From assembly GCF_027627455.1 (NCBI RefSeq), contig NZ_CP115483.1, positions 3,534,001-3,598,000 of the forward strand: a stretch of DNA of 64,000 bases. Direction: 5' to 3'. How positions within the stretch are numbered: the first letter of the stretch is position 1; the number at the start of each line of letters is the position of its first letter. Both the position numbers and the translations under genes were made by a program. This document shows positions 9,892 to 18,411 of this stretch, in pieces. The notes under the pieces are model-generated. The model saw only the letters and a list, made by a program, of their open reading frames with translations, was not told the DNA's origin and searched no databases. This DNA is from Sphingobacterium sp. SYP-B4668. Its GTDB lineage: Bacteria > Bacteroidota > Bacteroidia > Sphingobacteriales > Sphingobacteriaceae.

Positions 9892-9899
9892 TAAATTTG
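9892..9899 (+). promoter_or_regulatory. -7 element TAAATTTG before the DUF4870-like gene
   Basis: TAAATTTG fits the TAnnTTTG consensus and would give a leader of roughly 80 bases. That leader contains the palindrome CCTCAATTGAGG at 9919-9930. A matching -33 box is not clear. Confidence 0.4.
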
Positions 9900-9984
9900 T
9901 TGCGACACACCTATGGATCCTCAATTGAGGTTTCCAACGGAAAATTCATGTCAGATTCAAAAATTTAAAACAAATAATTAAAAA

Positions 9985-10350
9985 ATGGAGAACACAACGC
10001 ACAGCCAATTTAATCTTTCATCAGAAGCACAAGTAGTCGAAAAGGGAAAAACAATTTCAATTATATCGTATCTGACGTTAATAGGTTTAGTGATCGCACT
10101 AGTAATGAATAAAGATAAAAAGAATAATTTTGCACAATTCCATATCCGTCAAAGTCTTGGAATTGTAATCGTTGGAATTGTATCCGGGCTATTCCGTTTT
10201 ATACCTGTAGTAGGCTCTAGCATTTCTATGTTTGCAGGTTTTCTAGTATTCATCTTGTGGATAGTAGGTGTTTTATCGGCATTCAACGGTCAGAAAAAAC
10301 CAATTATGCTTATCGGCGCCTCGTTTCAAAAATGGTTCCAACAAATTTAA
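9985..10350 (+). CDS. Small multi-pass membrane protein, Tic20/DUF4870-like
   Basis: The protein (121 aa) has a polar N-terminus (1-22) and about three hydrophobic segments: 23-42 (ISIISYLTLIGLVIALVM), 54-70 and 72-100 (SMFAGFLVFILWIVGVLSAF). The phrase NNFAQFHIRQSLG between segments one and two is typical of DUF4870/Tic20-like proteins, often labelled import component protein in Bacteroidota. No biochemical role is established for the bacterial members. The gene stands alone, preceded by a long spacer and followed 232 bases later by a sensor kinase on the same strand. Confidence 0.75.
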   Translation: MENTTHSQFNLSSEAQVVEKGKTISIISYLTLIGLVIALVMNKDKKNNFAQFHIRQSLGIVIVGIVSGLFRFIPVVGSSISMFAGFLVFILWIVGVLSAFNGQKKPIMLIGASFQKWFQQI

Positions 10351-10551
10351 TCAAATCAAACTTGGCAAGATCTTATCCTTCTTGCCAAGCTAAAAAGAAA
10401 TTTGACAGAAATCAACCAACTGCCATCAAACTCCTACACTCGCCCTTGACAGTCGTCCCTCCCGATTAAATAGACACTCAAAATCCACAATATAAAGCAA
10501 ATATCTGTATCAGCAATTCACATCTCTAGACTGCTGATCAACTTAATTCCG

Positions 10552-10559
10552 TACTTTTG
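10552..10559 (+). promoter_or_regulatory. -7 element TACTTTTG before the hybrid kinase gene
   Basis: TACTTTTG matches TAnnTTTG and lies 23 bases before the GTG start, which implies a short leader. No convincing TTTG box is seen at the expected -33 spacing. Confidence 0.45.
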
Positions 10560-10582
10560 TCCAGCATTTAATATTAACCGCC

Positions 10583-12727
10583 GTGGCCAAGACGACAATA
10601 AATACCTTCCTTCTTCGGAAAATACTCATCTACAGTATAGTTCTATCCTTTTTATTTCTTAGCGCCATATTTATCTTCCAATATAGTCAGTACAAACGAG
10701 TCGAACAACGGCTCAGCGCCGCCTACGCATCAGGACAAACTCAATCTGTAGCATTATATAGCCTTTTCTCCACCTATAATGAAGCGGAAAATCTTTTTCG
10801 CATGTACACTGTTGATTTTAAGAAAGAAACGTATCAAGCCTATAAAGATAAGTTGGACACAATAAAATATTATGTAGACTCTCTTTCGGCTTTACCTATT
10901 GAAAATAATCCACTTCACAACGCTGTGTCCAATGTCCAATTAAAAGGCAGTCTGGCCATGGAATTTGCTACACTCAAAAAAAATGTGGACAACCTCATCT
11001 TCTTCGCGAAAGACTCTTTACCTGAGATAGGAAGTAATTCAGACCGTTATGTCCCAAAATCCAGCATCACTATTGCGGATTCGGTAGTCAGCAATATCTT
11101 ACAAGATTCCGTCAAAAAGATTGTAAAAAAAGATACTGTCGTCAAAAAGAAAGACAATCTCTTTAAAAGAATATTTAACGCTAAAAACGACACCATAGTT
11201 GCCAACACCTTAGATCAGCAGTTTAATGTCAATCAGATTGACGTAATGTACCGCAATATAAAAAATGTACTGCAACAGAATGACTACATCTACAGCAATA
11301 ACATCCGAAATCTAAGGGAAATGTTTTTAAAGGTCCAACAGAAAGAGCGGGAATTGATACTATCAAACAATGCCTTACTCAATAATCTAAAAAACGGCAT
11401 TGATAGGCTTAAAGAATTGGAAATGGATTCCATTAGAAAAGCCGAAGAAATAGATTTTAGTCTTTACCGAAAAAATTCCCAGCAATTTGGATACCAACTT
11501 ATAGCCGCGCTATCCATCATGTTTTTAATGATTATTTTTATCATCTACTATCAATCTAACGCCGTCCTCTATGAGAAAAGATTATTTAGAGAGAAAGAGT
11601 ATGTTGCCAAGATTGCGGAAGAGAAAACATCCGTACTCGCAAATATTAGCCATGAGATACGTACGCCAGTCAACTCATTATTAGGCGTAATCGATATCAT
11701 GAAAAAAAATAATCAAACGGGCAAAGTAGATGAGGATTTGATAAATTCTGCAAGTTATGAGATAACGGTAATCAACAGTACCATAAATGACATATTGAAT
11801 CTAAGCAAGTTAGAGGTCGGTTCTTTAAAGATAGTCTACGATTATTTTTCTCCACATCGACTCTTACATGACCTGATAGGTTTACATGGGTACCAAGCGA
11901 AAAGTAAAGGACTATCCTTTACTAACCAAATCACAATCGATCCAAAGCTTAAAATATACAGCAATGCCTTTAGAATAAAACAAATTGCCTCCAATTTTAT
12001 AAGTAATGCAATAAAGTATACAAAAAAGGGAAATGTAAACTTGTCGGCCAGCATCAAACAAATTAAGGACAAGCACTCATTGTTTATAGAAGTATCTGAT
12101 ACAGGTATAGGAATTTCCGATGATAACAAAAGTTTAGTATTCAGAAAATATTACGTCGCAGATACAGAAAACAAAGTTAGTGGATTCGGATTAGGCCTAT
12201 ACATATCCAAATTACTATCCGAACAATTAAATGCCGACATCTCGTTCAAAAGTAGACCCGATACGGGAACAACATTTACACTAACTATTCCATATGATAA
12301 ACAGTTACTGTCCGAAAAAGAAATCGAAACCCATACTATAGAAGATTTGCCGAAAAATCTAAATATCGTTATCATTGATGACAGTCGAATCAATATTCTG
12401 TACTTGCAACAGTTTTTTGGTAATAATAAGAATATACACACCTTTAATAACGGTAGGGAGGGATTAGACTTTATTCTGTCCAATCAAGTCGACATCGTGA
12501 TTACGGACCTCATCATGCCTGAAGTAAGTGGTTGGGATATATTGGCGAAAATCAAAGGGCAACAAATCCTTCAACACGTCAAAGTTATTGCTTTTACTGC
12601 TGAGAAAATGCTTCTTGAAGATGACCATAGAAACAAAAAAAACTATTCCTTCGATGGTGTACTTTCGAAACCTTTAAATGAAAATGAGCTCGTAAGTGCC
12701 ATTTTAAAAGGAATCGAAGCTGGTTAA
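10583..12727 (+). CDS. Membrane hybrid sensor histidine kinase/response regulator
   Basis: This 714-residue protein senses a signal outside the inner membrane and relays phosphate internally. It has TM1 at about 12-34, a mostly helical periplasmic domain at 35-300, and TM2 at about 304-324. The HisKA domain follows with the phospho-acceptor H357 in ANISHEIRTPVNS. The HATPase domain shows N box FISNAIKYT, G1 box SDTGIGI and G2 box GFGLGLY. A C-terminal receiver has the acidic pair in VIIDDSR, the phospho-acceptor D642 in VITDLIMPE and the lysine in LSKP. The start is GTG. The next Met is far downstream and would delete TM1, so GTG is preferred. No partner regulator is adjacent. It may act through a histidine phosphotransfer protein elsewhere. 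Confidence 0.93.
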   Translation: MAKTTINTFLLRKILIYSIVLSFLFLSAIFIFQYSQYKRVEQRLSAAYASGQTQSVALYSLFSTYNEAENLFRMYTVDFKKETYQAYKDKLDTIKYYVDSLSALPIENNPLHNAVSNVQLKGSLAMEFATLKKNVDNLIFFAKDSLPEIGSNSDRYVPKSSITIADSVVSNILQDSVKKIVKKDTVVKKKDNLFKRIFNAKNDTIVANTLDQQFNVNQIDVMYRNIKNVLQQNDYIYSNNIRNLREMFLKVQQKERELILSNNALLNNLKNGIDRLKELEMDSIRKAEEIDFSLYRKNSQQFGYQLIAALSIMFLMIIFIIYYQSNAVLYEKRLFREKEYVAKIAEEKTSVLANISHEIRTPVNSLLGVIDIMKKNNQTGKVDEDLINSASYEITVINSTINDILNLSKLEVGSLKIVYDYFSPHRLLHDLIGLHGYQAKSKGLSFTNQITIDPKLKIYSNAFRIKQIASNFISNAIKYTKKGNVNLSASIKQIKDKHSLFIEVSDTGIGISDDNKSLVFRKYYVADTENKVSGFGLGLYISKLLSEQLNADISFKSRPDTGTTFTLTIPYDKQLLSEKEIETHTIEDLPKNLNIVIIDDSRINILYLQQFFGNNKNIHTFNNGREGLDFILSNQVDIVITDLIMPEVSGWDILAKIKGQQILQHVKVIAFTAEKMLLEDDHRNKKNYSFDGVLSKPLNENELVSAILKGIEAG

Positions 12728-12844
12728 CAGAAATTCCTGTCTATTTTCTAAATCTTATGAATGGCTATTATATTGGACGCTATTTTCACACCAAAATATA
12801 GCATCCGTATTGGGCACTGCTAAGTAGTACTACTCTGGAATAGT

Positions 12845-12874
12845 AATATCATTTTAATATCATTTTAATATCAT
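12845..12874. repeat. Short tandem repeat, 11-bp unit
   Basis: The unit AATATCATTTT occurs twice in full and a third time as AATATCAT, in the spacer between the hybrid kinase and the DUF6686-like gene. It could be simple slippage or a clustered binding site. Confidence 0.8.
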
Positions 12875-12977
12875 AAAGAATACGATTCTCATATTTTCTT
12901 TATTTTAATGTTTGACTGGACCTGTAAAACAATTACCTTAGCCATTATTTATAATGATTCTAAATAATTAAAATACT

Positions 12978-13295
12978 ATGTGTCAGACTATCATATTAAG
13001 TGAAAAAGGAGTAACCCATATCAGTTTATGTCGCAAATGTTCTTTATACTACATTTGGCAGTCGTCATTTGTATTGACCTTCAACAAAGGTCAATTTGAA
13101 TCGTTCGTACTTTCTATTCTCAACAAAGCGGATGACAATTGTTATTACATCTTCCCAGATGGCGAGGGTCGGATTACCATAGAGACCCCCTGTCCCGAAA
13201 TTGTGTTTAATTTCAACACAGAGGAATGGGATGACTTTAAGAATGCATTAAATGAATCCTATTATTTTCAACAGTTTTACAACATGATCGGATAA
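12978..13295 (+). CDS. Small DUF6686-like cytoplasmic protein
   Basis: This 105-residue protein has no signal peptide or membrane segment. It begins MCQTIILSEKGVTHISLCRKC, with a CxxC pair (LCRKC) and then YYIW. It resembles the DUF6686 proteins common in Bacteroidota, which carry an N-terminal cysteine-containing element and an aromatic-rich C-terminus. The two cysteines could bind a metal, but only one CxxC is present. It stands alone between two spacers of about 250-290 bases. No function is known to me for the family, and the assignment comes from recall, not a search. Confidence 0.65.
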   Translation: MCQTIILSEKGVTHISLCRKCSLYYIWQSSFVLTFNKGQFESFVLSILNKADDNCYYIFPDGEGRITIETPCPEIVFNFNTEEWDDFKNALNESYYFQQFYNMIG

Positions 13296-13371
13296 TACTA
13301 TCGTATTAAGTCCTGGGCCTCTCTACTTCTTTCCCTCATCTCTCTCGAGAGTACCCAGGCACAAATTCACA

Positions 13372-13400
13372 GTCCTTCCGTACAATAAATACGGAAGGAC
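13372..13400 (+). terminator. Perfect 11-bp hairpin after the DUF6686-like gene
   Basis: GTCCTTCCGTA (13372-13382) pairs exactly with TACGGAAGGAC (13390-13400). The downstream T content is modest (ATATCCTTTATCTTT), so it is a likely but not classic terminator. Confidence 0.55.
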
Positions 13401-13575
13401 AAATATCCTTTATCTTTACATCAAAAGTTGATGGCACATCTTATGATTTCAAAACGACCTATTAGTAGAAGTATCGCATTCATTTTTGCTACAATTAAGA
13501 GAATTAAACATTTCAAAACCGTAAATAATTCCGGGATAACACGGTGCTGAAACAACTCCGACCGAACGATCACAG

Positions 13576-13604
13576 AAGCTGCTTTCTCTAGGAAAGCAGC
13601 TTTT
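13576..13604. terminator. Hairpin spanning the acetyltransferase stop codon
   Basis: AAGCTGCTTTC (13576-13586) pairs with GAAAGCAGCTT (13592-13602), and TTTT follows on the plus strand. The stop codon of the minus-strand acetyltransferase sits in the loop. It probably terminates plus-strand transcription arriving from 12978, and possibly the minus-strand gene. Confidence 0.55.
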
Positions 13605-14106
13605 CGAAAGCTCTACGCGCCCCGCCCCTGAAATAGACTTCTCCGCAATAACGATACTCTAACTTATCCAGAATACGCAACATACCCACATTGTCATAAT
13701 TGGTATCCACTCGAATGCTAAAGACAGATTCTGCTCGGGCTATCTGCTCTATTTCGCTCATTACGAATGTTGCTCCCCCCTTTGTTTTAATGTCCTGAGC
13801 CACCGCCAATCGATGTATCACTGCATAATCTTGATTACTTAACCACGTCCCCTCAATAATTTCATAGGCAGGTTCGACATCAAATATAATGGCAACATAA
13901 GCTATAATTTGTTCATCTAGCAACAAAACATATCCATATGCTTTATTAATATCATTTTCGATAACTTCAAGATTGGGATAGCCATCTTGCCATTGAGCAC
14001 TACCATCTGCTTTACGCAATTGAATAGCCTGCTGTAATATCTCCCAAATTCTTTGCTTATCCCCAGTACATGCTTTTCTCAATAAAAAATCGTTTATCAT
14101 TTCCAT
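13588..14106 (-). CDS. GNAT-family N-acetyltransferase
   Basis: The 172-residue protein has the single-domain GNAT layout. An N-terminal beta-helix unit begins LLRKACTGDKQRIWEILQQAI. The acceptor region holds YGYVLLLDEQIIAYVAIIF. A motif A equivalent follows, HRLAVAQDIKTKGGATFVMSEI (about 95-118), in which the acetyl-CoA loop reads KTKGGA where many members have RxxGxG/A. The C-terminal strand contains YRYCGEVYFRGGARRAFEK. The substrate could be a small amine or a protein N-terminus. It is a single gene facing the plus-strand genes on both sides. ATG at 14104-14106 is the chosen start, with a second Met two codons later. Confidence 0.88.
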   Translation of the reverse strand: MEMINDFLLRKACTGDKQRIWEILQQAIQLRKADGSAQWQDGYPNLEVIENDINKAYGYVLLLDEQIIAYVAIIFDVEPAYEIIEGTWLSNQDYAVIHRLAVAQDIKTKGGATFVMSEIEQIARAESVFSIRVDTNYDNVGMLRILDKLEYRYCGEVYFRGGARRAFEKLLS

Positions 14107-14300
14107 TTCACTTAATATTCATAAAAATACAATTTTGATTGAAAACTAACCATTAGTAAGCAAAACTGCTGTCTATAAATCTCGATTTTCTTGCTCTAAA
14201 AACTTTTACGTCAATGATTTGATTTTTTATGACTTATAATTCGAAAAATAACATGATTTTTATACTTTGCCAAAGCAGTAATGCTGCAGATAAAATTAAT

Positions 14301-16559
14301 ATGAAGCGCACGTTATTCAAGTTAAAGTCCAACTCAGTTATCACACTCCTTATACTTGCATTATATCCAATATATGGCTTTGGACAATCCGCCTTGGAAG
14401 ATGTTGCAAAGCAGTACAGTAGTGCTACATTCGAAAGTAGTGAAAAAGTCATGCTAGCAGGAAAGTATGCTCAAGCCCTTTTTTTCAACAATAGGCAAGA
14501 TGAAGCCTATGAGCTGTTGACCTACAACATTGCTATCGCAAAAAGAAAAAAAGATGGTCAATATGCTGCCTATCTCTCCGCCATAGCCGCAATGAATAGT
14601 CTTATCTTGGATGAAGGTGAAAAATCTCAGCAATATATTCAACAAGCGAAGCACTATGTGACACTGACAGACAACATGTCTATAAAGGGATATGTCAATT
14701 ATTGTATCGGATGGTTACAAGTGCGAGATGGTCAAGAAGCTCGAGCTGTGCAAAGTTTCCAACATGCATTGAACGATTTGGAGCGAGCGCCTATTTCAGA
14801 GACGACGCTTTCCAGAAAAGTAGCCGTTTATAAGGAACTCTGCGCCATATATTCCAATTGGAAAGAATTTCCTTTGCAACAAAAATATGCGGAACTGAGC
14901 CTAGATGTAGCGAAGAGTAGAAAAGACCCAATGGCCCTTTTCGATGCCTACATGCTGATGGGATACATGCACGAACGACAGTACAGAGAAAATAAATCGG
15001 ATAAAAACATATTACAAGGAGCTGAGCGTTACTATCTCGAAGCCATACGTACGTACGAGTCCAACAGCAACAAAATGGTAATACCGTCAGACCTTTCATT
15101 TGTCGCCGTCAACCTAGCCAACCTTTATATGGAATTCTTTCCAGATAGCCACAAATCTAAAGCACTGAAATATGCCCAAATGGCCATGGATATCGGAAAA
15201 GAAACCCACCAATACGACCATGTGGCATCCGCGTATGGAATCCTCTCCGAATATAGTCTTAAAGAAAATGACCAAGATCAAGCCAAGACATATTTGCTGG
15301 CCTCACTATCGGCTATCATGAATCAACCAATAGTAGACCAAGGTCTATCGATGAATCTCTTCCAAAAGCTCTCCGAAATTTATGAGGATGAGGAGGATTA
15401 CAAACAAGCTATCCACTATTACAAACAATATCTACGTGTATTTGAAGAGGTATATAATTCAGAGAAAATGCTCCAAGGAAAACGTTTGGAAGAACAATTC
15501 GAGAAAGAAAGGCAGAAACAACTGATGAAGCAGCTCCAATTAGAGGGTGAAAAAAAACAACAGCAACTTTCTCTGATGCAAGCCCTTTCAGGTCAACAGA
15601 CCCAGCTATTGGAGAATATGAGACTAAACGAAAAAAACCAACAACAACAGCTTGAATTCGTTCAATTGGAGGCAGAAAAAAAGGGCCAGGAGCTGAAGCT
15701 TTCCCGACTCGAAACACTCAAGCGAGCCAACGAGCTTTTTGCTTCCAAGCAACAATTAGATTATAAATCTAAAATCAATACATTCTACTTTTTAACAATT
15801 TGTGCCACGCTAATTAGTGCAATACTCCTATTCTATGCATATAGACAACGCTCGAAAACATTGAAACAAAAAGAAAGCCTCCATGAGCTGGAAATGGAAC
15901 AAGAAAAACAAAACAGTAAAATATCAAATCTGACGGCCATGCTAGAAGGCCAAGAAAACGAACGATCAAGGCTAGCGAGAGACCTACACGATGGTTTGGG
16001 TGGACTTCTTTCAGGAACGAAAATATGCCTATCCAATGTCAACCACCGCACGAATCCAAAAGAAATCCAAATACAACTTGACAAATCACTTAATCAGATA
16101 GACTTTGCTGTTCACGAATTAAGGAGGGTAGCACACAACTTAATGCCTGAATTGCTACTGAAATATGGCCTTCAAGAGACCATCCAAGAATATGTCAACA
16201 GAATGTCAAGCGAAAGACTAGAAGTCTCAGCACAATTTGTAAATCTCAAAACCGAATTGCCACATGACAAACAAATTCTTGTATATAGGATTATACAAGA
16301 ATTGGTCAACAATGCTTTGAAACATGCGAATGCTCACCAAATTATAGTTCAACTGGCTGAAAATGACCAACACATTTTCGTCACTGTGGAAGACGATGGA
16401 GATGGGTTTGCCACTGAAATCTTGGATCAAAAAAAATCAGCAGGCATACATAATGTAAAAACACGACTGTCTTTATTAAATGGGCAATTAAATATCCAAA
16501 CACAAGAAAAAGTGGGAACCACGATAGAATTCGATTTCCCTGTAGATGCTAAAATATAA
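14301..16559 (+). CDS. TPR-containing NarL-type sensor histidine kinase
   Basis: With the ATG at 14301 the protein is 752 aa and starts with a signal peptide (MKRTLFKLKSNS..., cleavage near YGFGQ). An ATG at 14229 would add 24 residues before it and hide the signal, so 14301 is preferred. Residues about 30-400 form tetratricopeptide repeats in the periplasm. A glutamine-rich coiled coil (about 400-480) leads to one membrane segment (INTFYFLTICATLISAILLF). The HisKA_3 domain has H563 in LARDLHDGLGG. The ATPase domain has ELVNNALKHANA, VEDDGDGF and the GIHNVKTRLSLL box. The kinase should phosphorylate the regulator encoded three bases downstream. Confidence 0.93.
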   Translation: MKRTLFKLKSNSVITLLILALYPIYGFGQSALEDVAKQYSSATFESSEKVMLAGKYAQALFFNNRQDEAYELLTYNIAIAKRKKDGQYAAYLSAIAAMNSLILDEGEKSQQYIQQAKHYVTLTDNMSIKGYVNYCIGWLQVRDGQEARAVQSFQHALNDLERAPISETTLSRKVAVYKELCAIYSNWKEFPLQQKYAELSLDVAKSRKDPMALFDAYMLMGYMHERQYRENKSDKNILQGAERYYLEAIRTYESNSNKMVIPSDLSFVAVNLANLYMEFFPDSHKSKALKYAQMAMDIGKETHQYDHVASAYGILSEYSLKENDQDQAKTYLLASLSAIMNQPIVDQGLSMNLFQKLSEIYEDEEDYKQAIHYYKQYLRVFEEVYNSEKMLQGKRLEEQFEKERQKQLMKQLQLEGEKKQQQLSLMQALSGQQTQLLENMRLNEKNQQQQLEFVQLEAEKKGQELKLSRLETLKRANELFASKQQLDYKSKINTFYFLTICATLISAILLFYAYRQRSKTLKQKESLHELEMEQEKQNSKISNLTAMLEGQENERSRLARDLHDGLGGLLSGTKICLSNVNHRTNPKEIQIQLDKSLNQIDFAVHELRRVAHNLMPELLLKYGLQETIQEYVNRMSSERLEVSAQFVNLKTELPHDKQILVYRIIQELVNNALKHANAHQIIVQLAENDQHIFVTVEDDGDGFATEILDQKKSAGIHNVKTRLSLLNGQLNIQTQEKVGTTIEFDFPVDAKI

Positions 16560-16562
16560 GAT

Positions 16563-17192
16563 ATGATTAAGATAATGATTACCGACGACCACCCAATGGT
16601 GGTCGAAGGTCTAAAAAATGCACTGACAATCGAGGAAGATTTCGAAATAATAGACTGTTTCACAGACGGAGCTTCAACTTTCGAAGGCTTAGTCCACACG
16701 ACACCTGACATCTTGATTTTAGATATCAACCTTCCTGACATCAATAGTGTCGAACATGTTGCTAAATTAAAGGCACTACACCCCGACATGAAAATTATAG
16801 CCTTAAGTGTACATAATGAATATGCCGTAATCAATAGTATTCTATCCGAGGGAGCATCGGGATATATTCAGAAAAATGCTGCAGGTCACGAAATTATTGC
16901 AGGTATCCATCAAGTCTATCTGGGCAAAAAATTCTTATGCTCCCAAACGCGACAAGTAATCGAAAAAAAGACGAGTGACGAACTGAGAAGTGTGCCTAAA
17001 ATAACGAGAAGAGAAAAGGAAATATTGCAAGCGGCCGCTAAAGGATTGACAACACCTCAAATAGCAGATTTACTTTTTATAAGTCCACACACGGTTGAAA
17101 GTCATCGTAAAAATCTTATCGAGAAATTTAAAGTAAAAAACTTGACTTCAGTCATTAAGCTAGCACTTGAGTACGGATTGGTTAGGGAATAG
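16563..17192 (+). CDS. NarL/LuxR-family response regulator
   Basis: This 209-residue regulator has a receiver domain at 1-120, with acidic residues D8 and D9, phospho-acceptor D54 in LILDINLPD and conserved K in IQKNAAGHE. A LuxR-type helix-turn-helix occupies about 145-209 (ITRREKEILQAAAKGLTTPQIADLLFISPHTVESHRKN). It begins three bases after the TPR kinase stop, so the two form a two-component operon. The target genes are unknown. The lipoprotein gene that follows at 17301 is a candidate because of proximity only. Confidence 0.95.
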   Translation: MIKIMITDDHPMVVEGLKNALTIEEDFEIIDCFTDGASTFEGLVHTTPDILILDINLPDINSVEHVAKLKALHPDMKIIALSVHNEYAVINSILSEGASGYIQKNAAGHEIIAGIHQVYLGKKFLCSQTRQVIEKKTSDELRSVPKITRREKEILQAAAKGLTTPQIADLLFISPHTVESHRKNLIEKFKVKNLTSVIKLALEYGLVRE

Positions 17193-17250
17193 CCGCCGCT
17201 CTAGATCAAAATCACTGGTTTGGGGGATATATTATTGGATTCAGCCCAAT

Positions 17251-17258
17251 TAACTTTG
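17251..17258 (+). promoter_or_regulatory. -7 element TAACTTTG before the lipoprotein gene
   Basis: TAACTTTG matches TAnnTTTG and lies 50 bases before the ATG, suggesting the lipoprotein is transcribed separately from the two-component operon. No TTTG box is at the standard -33 distance. Confidence 0.45.
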
Positions 17259-17300
17259 TTATAACTAAATAATAGGTAGTAAATCGTTAATTAACAAAAA

Positions 17301-17771
17301 ATGAAAAAAATTATTTCCAAAACCTTCGTTATCCTTCCCCTCCTCATCATGATTGCTTGCGGGACGAAAAAAGATCCAATTCAATACAATAACGACCTGA
17401 TGACTGTAATTAATGGCAGCGAAAAACACATTACCGATATGAATACTGCAATGCAGTCTAATAATTACGAACAAGCAGAAAAAGTGCAAAAGGAGTGGTA
17501 TGATTCGGTAAGCAAAGACATCAAAAAAGTCGAAGATATTGGCGATTTCAATGGAGATGCCAATTTGCAGAATGCAATATTAACTGGATTAAAAGGCTAT
17601 AAGAAAATCGTAGAAGACGATTACCCAAAATTGATTGAACTACGTAAAAATAAAGTAGAGAATCCAGCCAATGAAGAAAAACTATTAAATAATATCAATC
17701 AAGCATTTGAAGTAATGGCAAATGGAGTGAATAAGGCCTCCAGTAAGTTTGAAAAAGATTATGCAAAATAG
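17301..17771 (+). CDS. Small helical lipoprotein, possibly LIC11966 surface-protein family
   Basis: The precursor (156 aa) has a type II signal peptide with lipobox MIACG (Cys at about residue 20), so the mature form is about 137 residues and lipid-anchored. The rest is predicted mostly helical and charged, with phrases YNNDLMTVINGSEKH, ILTGLKGYKKIVEDDYPKL and QAFEVMANGVNKASSKF. It recalls proteins labelled LIC11966 family surface protein, but I cannot confirm this. No catalytic motif is visible. It is followed by a strong terminator and has its own -7 element, so it is probably monocistronic. Confidence 0.75.
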   Translation: MKKIISKTFVILPLLIMIACGTKKDPIQYNNDLMTVINGSEKHITDMNTAMQSNNYEQAEKVQKEWYDSVSKDIKKVEDIGDFNGDANLQNAILTGLKGYKKIVEDDYPKLIELRKNKVENPANEEKLLNNINQAFEVMANGVNKASSKFEKDYAK

Positions 17772-17821
17772 ACAAGCCTAATAATTATTCAAGAGGTTTT
17801 TAAAAAGCATTTATTCAAATA

Positions 17822-17857
17822 AAAAGCCTAACACCGGGGAGATGTTAGGCTTTTTTT
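17822..17857 (+). terminator. Intrinsic terminator of the lipoprotein gene
   Basis: AAAAGCCTAAC (17822-17832) pairs with GTTAGGCTTTT (17844-17854), and the T run continues to 17857. It is a classic Rho-independent terminator 50 bases past the stop. Confidence 0.9.
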
Positions 17858-18046
17858 AACCAATTATTAACCTAAATTATGAATATATTATCAATCAATA
17901 TACGTGCCAAAATTTATAATATTATCATTTCCAATATATGAGTTGGGCTTCCGTAGTAAAATTTCCCAAAACCTTTTACCCACATATACTTCCTAGAATA
18001 ACCATCAACCAAACTAAGTCTATATAACTTTAAAAAACAGCTATTT

Positions 18047-18133
18047 CTATTTTACCTGTTTATAGAGCAAATAGAAAATCGAGCTGATACAAGCTAAAAT
18101 AACTATTCCAAAAAATGTCAACATAACCATCAT
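18047..18133 (-). CDS. Putative 28-residue single-pass membrane peptide
   Basis: In a 640-base spacer the minus strand encodes a 28-codon frame from ATG at 18133 to TAG at 18047. It starts MMVMLTFFGIVILACISSI and ends FYLLYKQVK. It has one hydrophobic helix of about 20 residues with a basic C-terminal tail, the usual form of bacterial small membrane proteins. A TATTTTTG -7 element lies about 17 bases before the start. Nothing else in the spacer is coding. I do not recognise a family. A chance frame remains possible because it is short. Confidence 0.4.
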   Translation of the reverse strand: MMVMLTFFGIVILACISSIFYLLYKQVK

Positions 18134-18150
18134 ATTTTTTATTTTTTTTG

Positions 18151-18158
18151 CAAAAATA
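18151..18158 (-). promoter_or_regulatory. -7 element TATTTTTG before the 28-codon frame
   Basis: The minus strand reads TATTTTTG, a TAnnTTTG match, 17 bases before the small frame's ATG. The -33 region has only TTTC/TTTA sequences at imperfect spacing. Confidence 0.35.
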
Positions 18159-18373
18159 GCAATATATGAACATGAAAGTTAATAAACCCGCGCTGAAACC
18201 TGTAGGATTTAAACTACAATACCGATTTATACAAACTAAAACAATAAAAACAACTACAAAAACCGATATTTTATCATCTTACAGTCCCTCTCCTCCCTTT
18301 TGTCATTACACTCGGCCTGTCATCTGACTATACTAATTACGAGTTGGAATTGAGAAAATAAGTGTTCGAAACA

Positions 18374-18405
18374 TAAAAAAATAATGGCCCCGAATCGGGA
18401 CCATT
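18374..18405 (-). terminator. Intrinsic terminator of catB
   Basis: On the minus strand AATGGTCCCG pairs with CGGGGCCATT (one G-U pair), followed by ATTTTTTTATG. The stem is at 18383-18392 with 18396-18405, seven bases past the catB stop. Confidence 0.85.
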
Positions 18406-18411
18406 TCATCA

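Larger units (their letters stand above)
9229..9984. other. Long AT-rich intergenic spacer between divergent genes
   Basis: I found no convincing reading frame in these 756 bases on either strand. What can be supported is a -7 element for the sigma gene, a strong bidirectional hairpin at 9746-9786, a -7 element at 9892-9899 and a 12-bp palindrome CCTCAATTGAGG at 9919-9930. The hairpin has no gene in front of it on the plus strand, so it may end an unannotated short transcript. Confidence 0.6.

Noticed and set aside
10257..10469. A 70-codon plus-strand frame overlapping the end of the DUF4870-like gene
   Set aside because: It is out of frame with the real gene, has a proline/lysine-rich random composition and no start signal.
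12841..12880. CRISPR array
   Set aside because: The repeats are 11 bases long without spacers, a simple tandem repeat; no cas gene is in the window.
14229..14300. N-terminal extension of the TPR kinase from an earlier ATG
   Set aside because: It would place 24 polar residues before an otherwise clean signal peptide.
17826..17850. tRNA-like stem near 17.8 kb
   Set aside because: It is a simple terminator hairpin; no cloverleaf, anticodon arm or TTCGA loop is present. I found no tRNA elsewhere.
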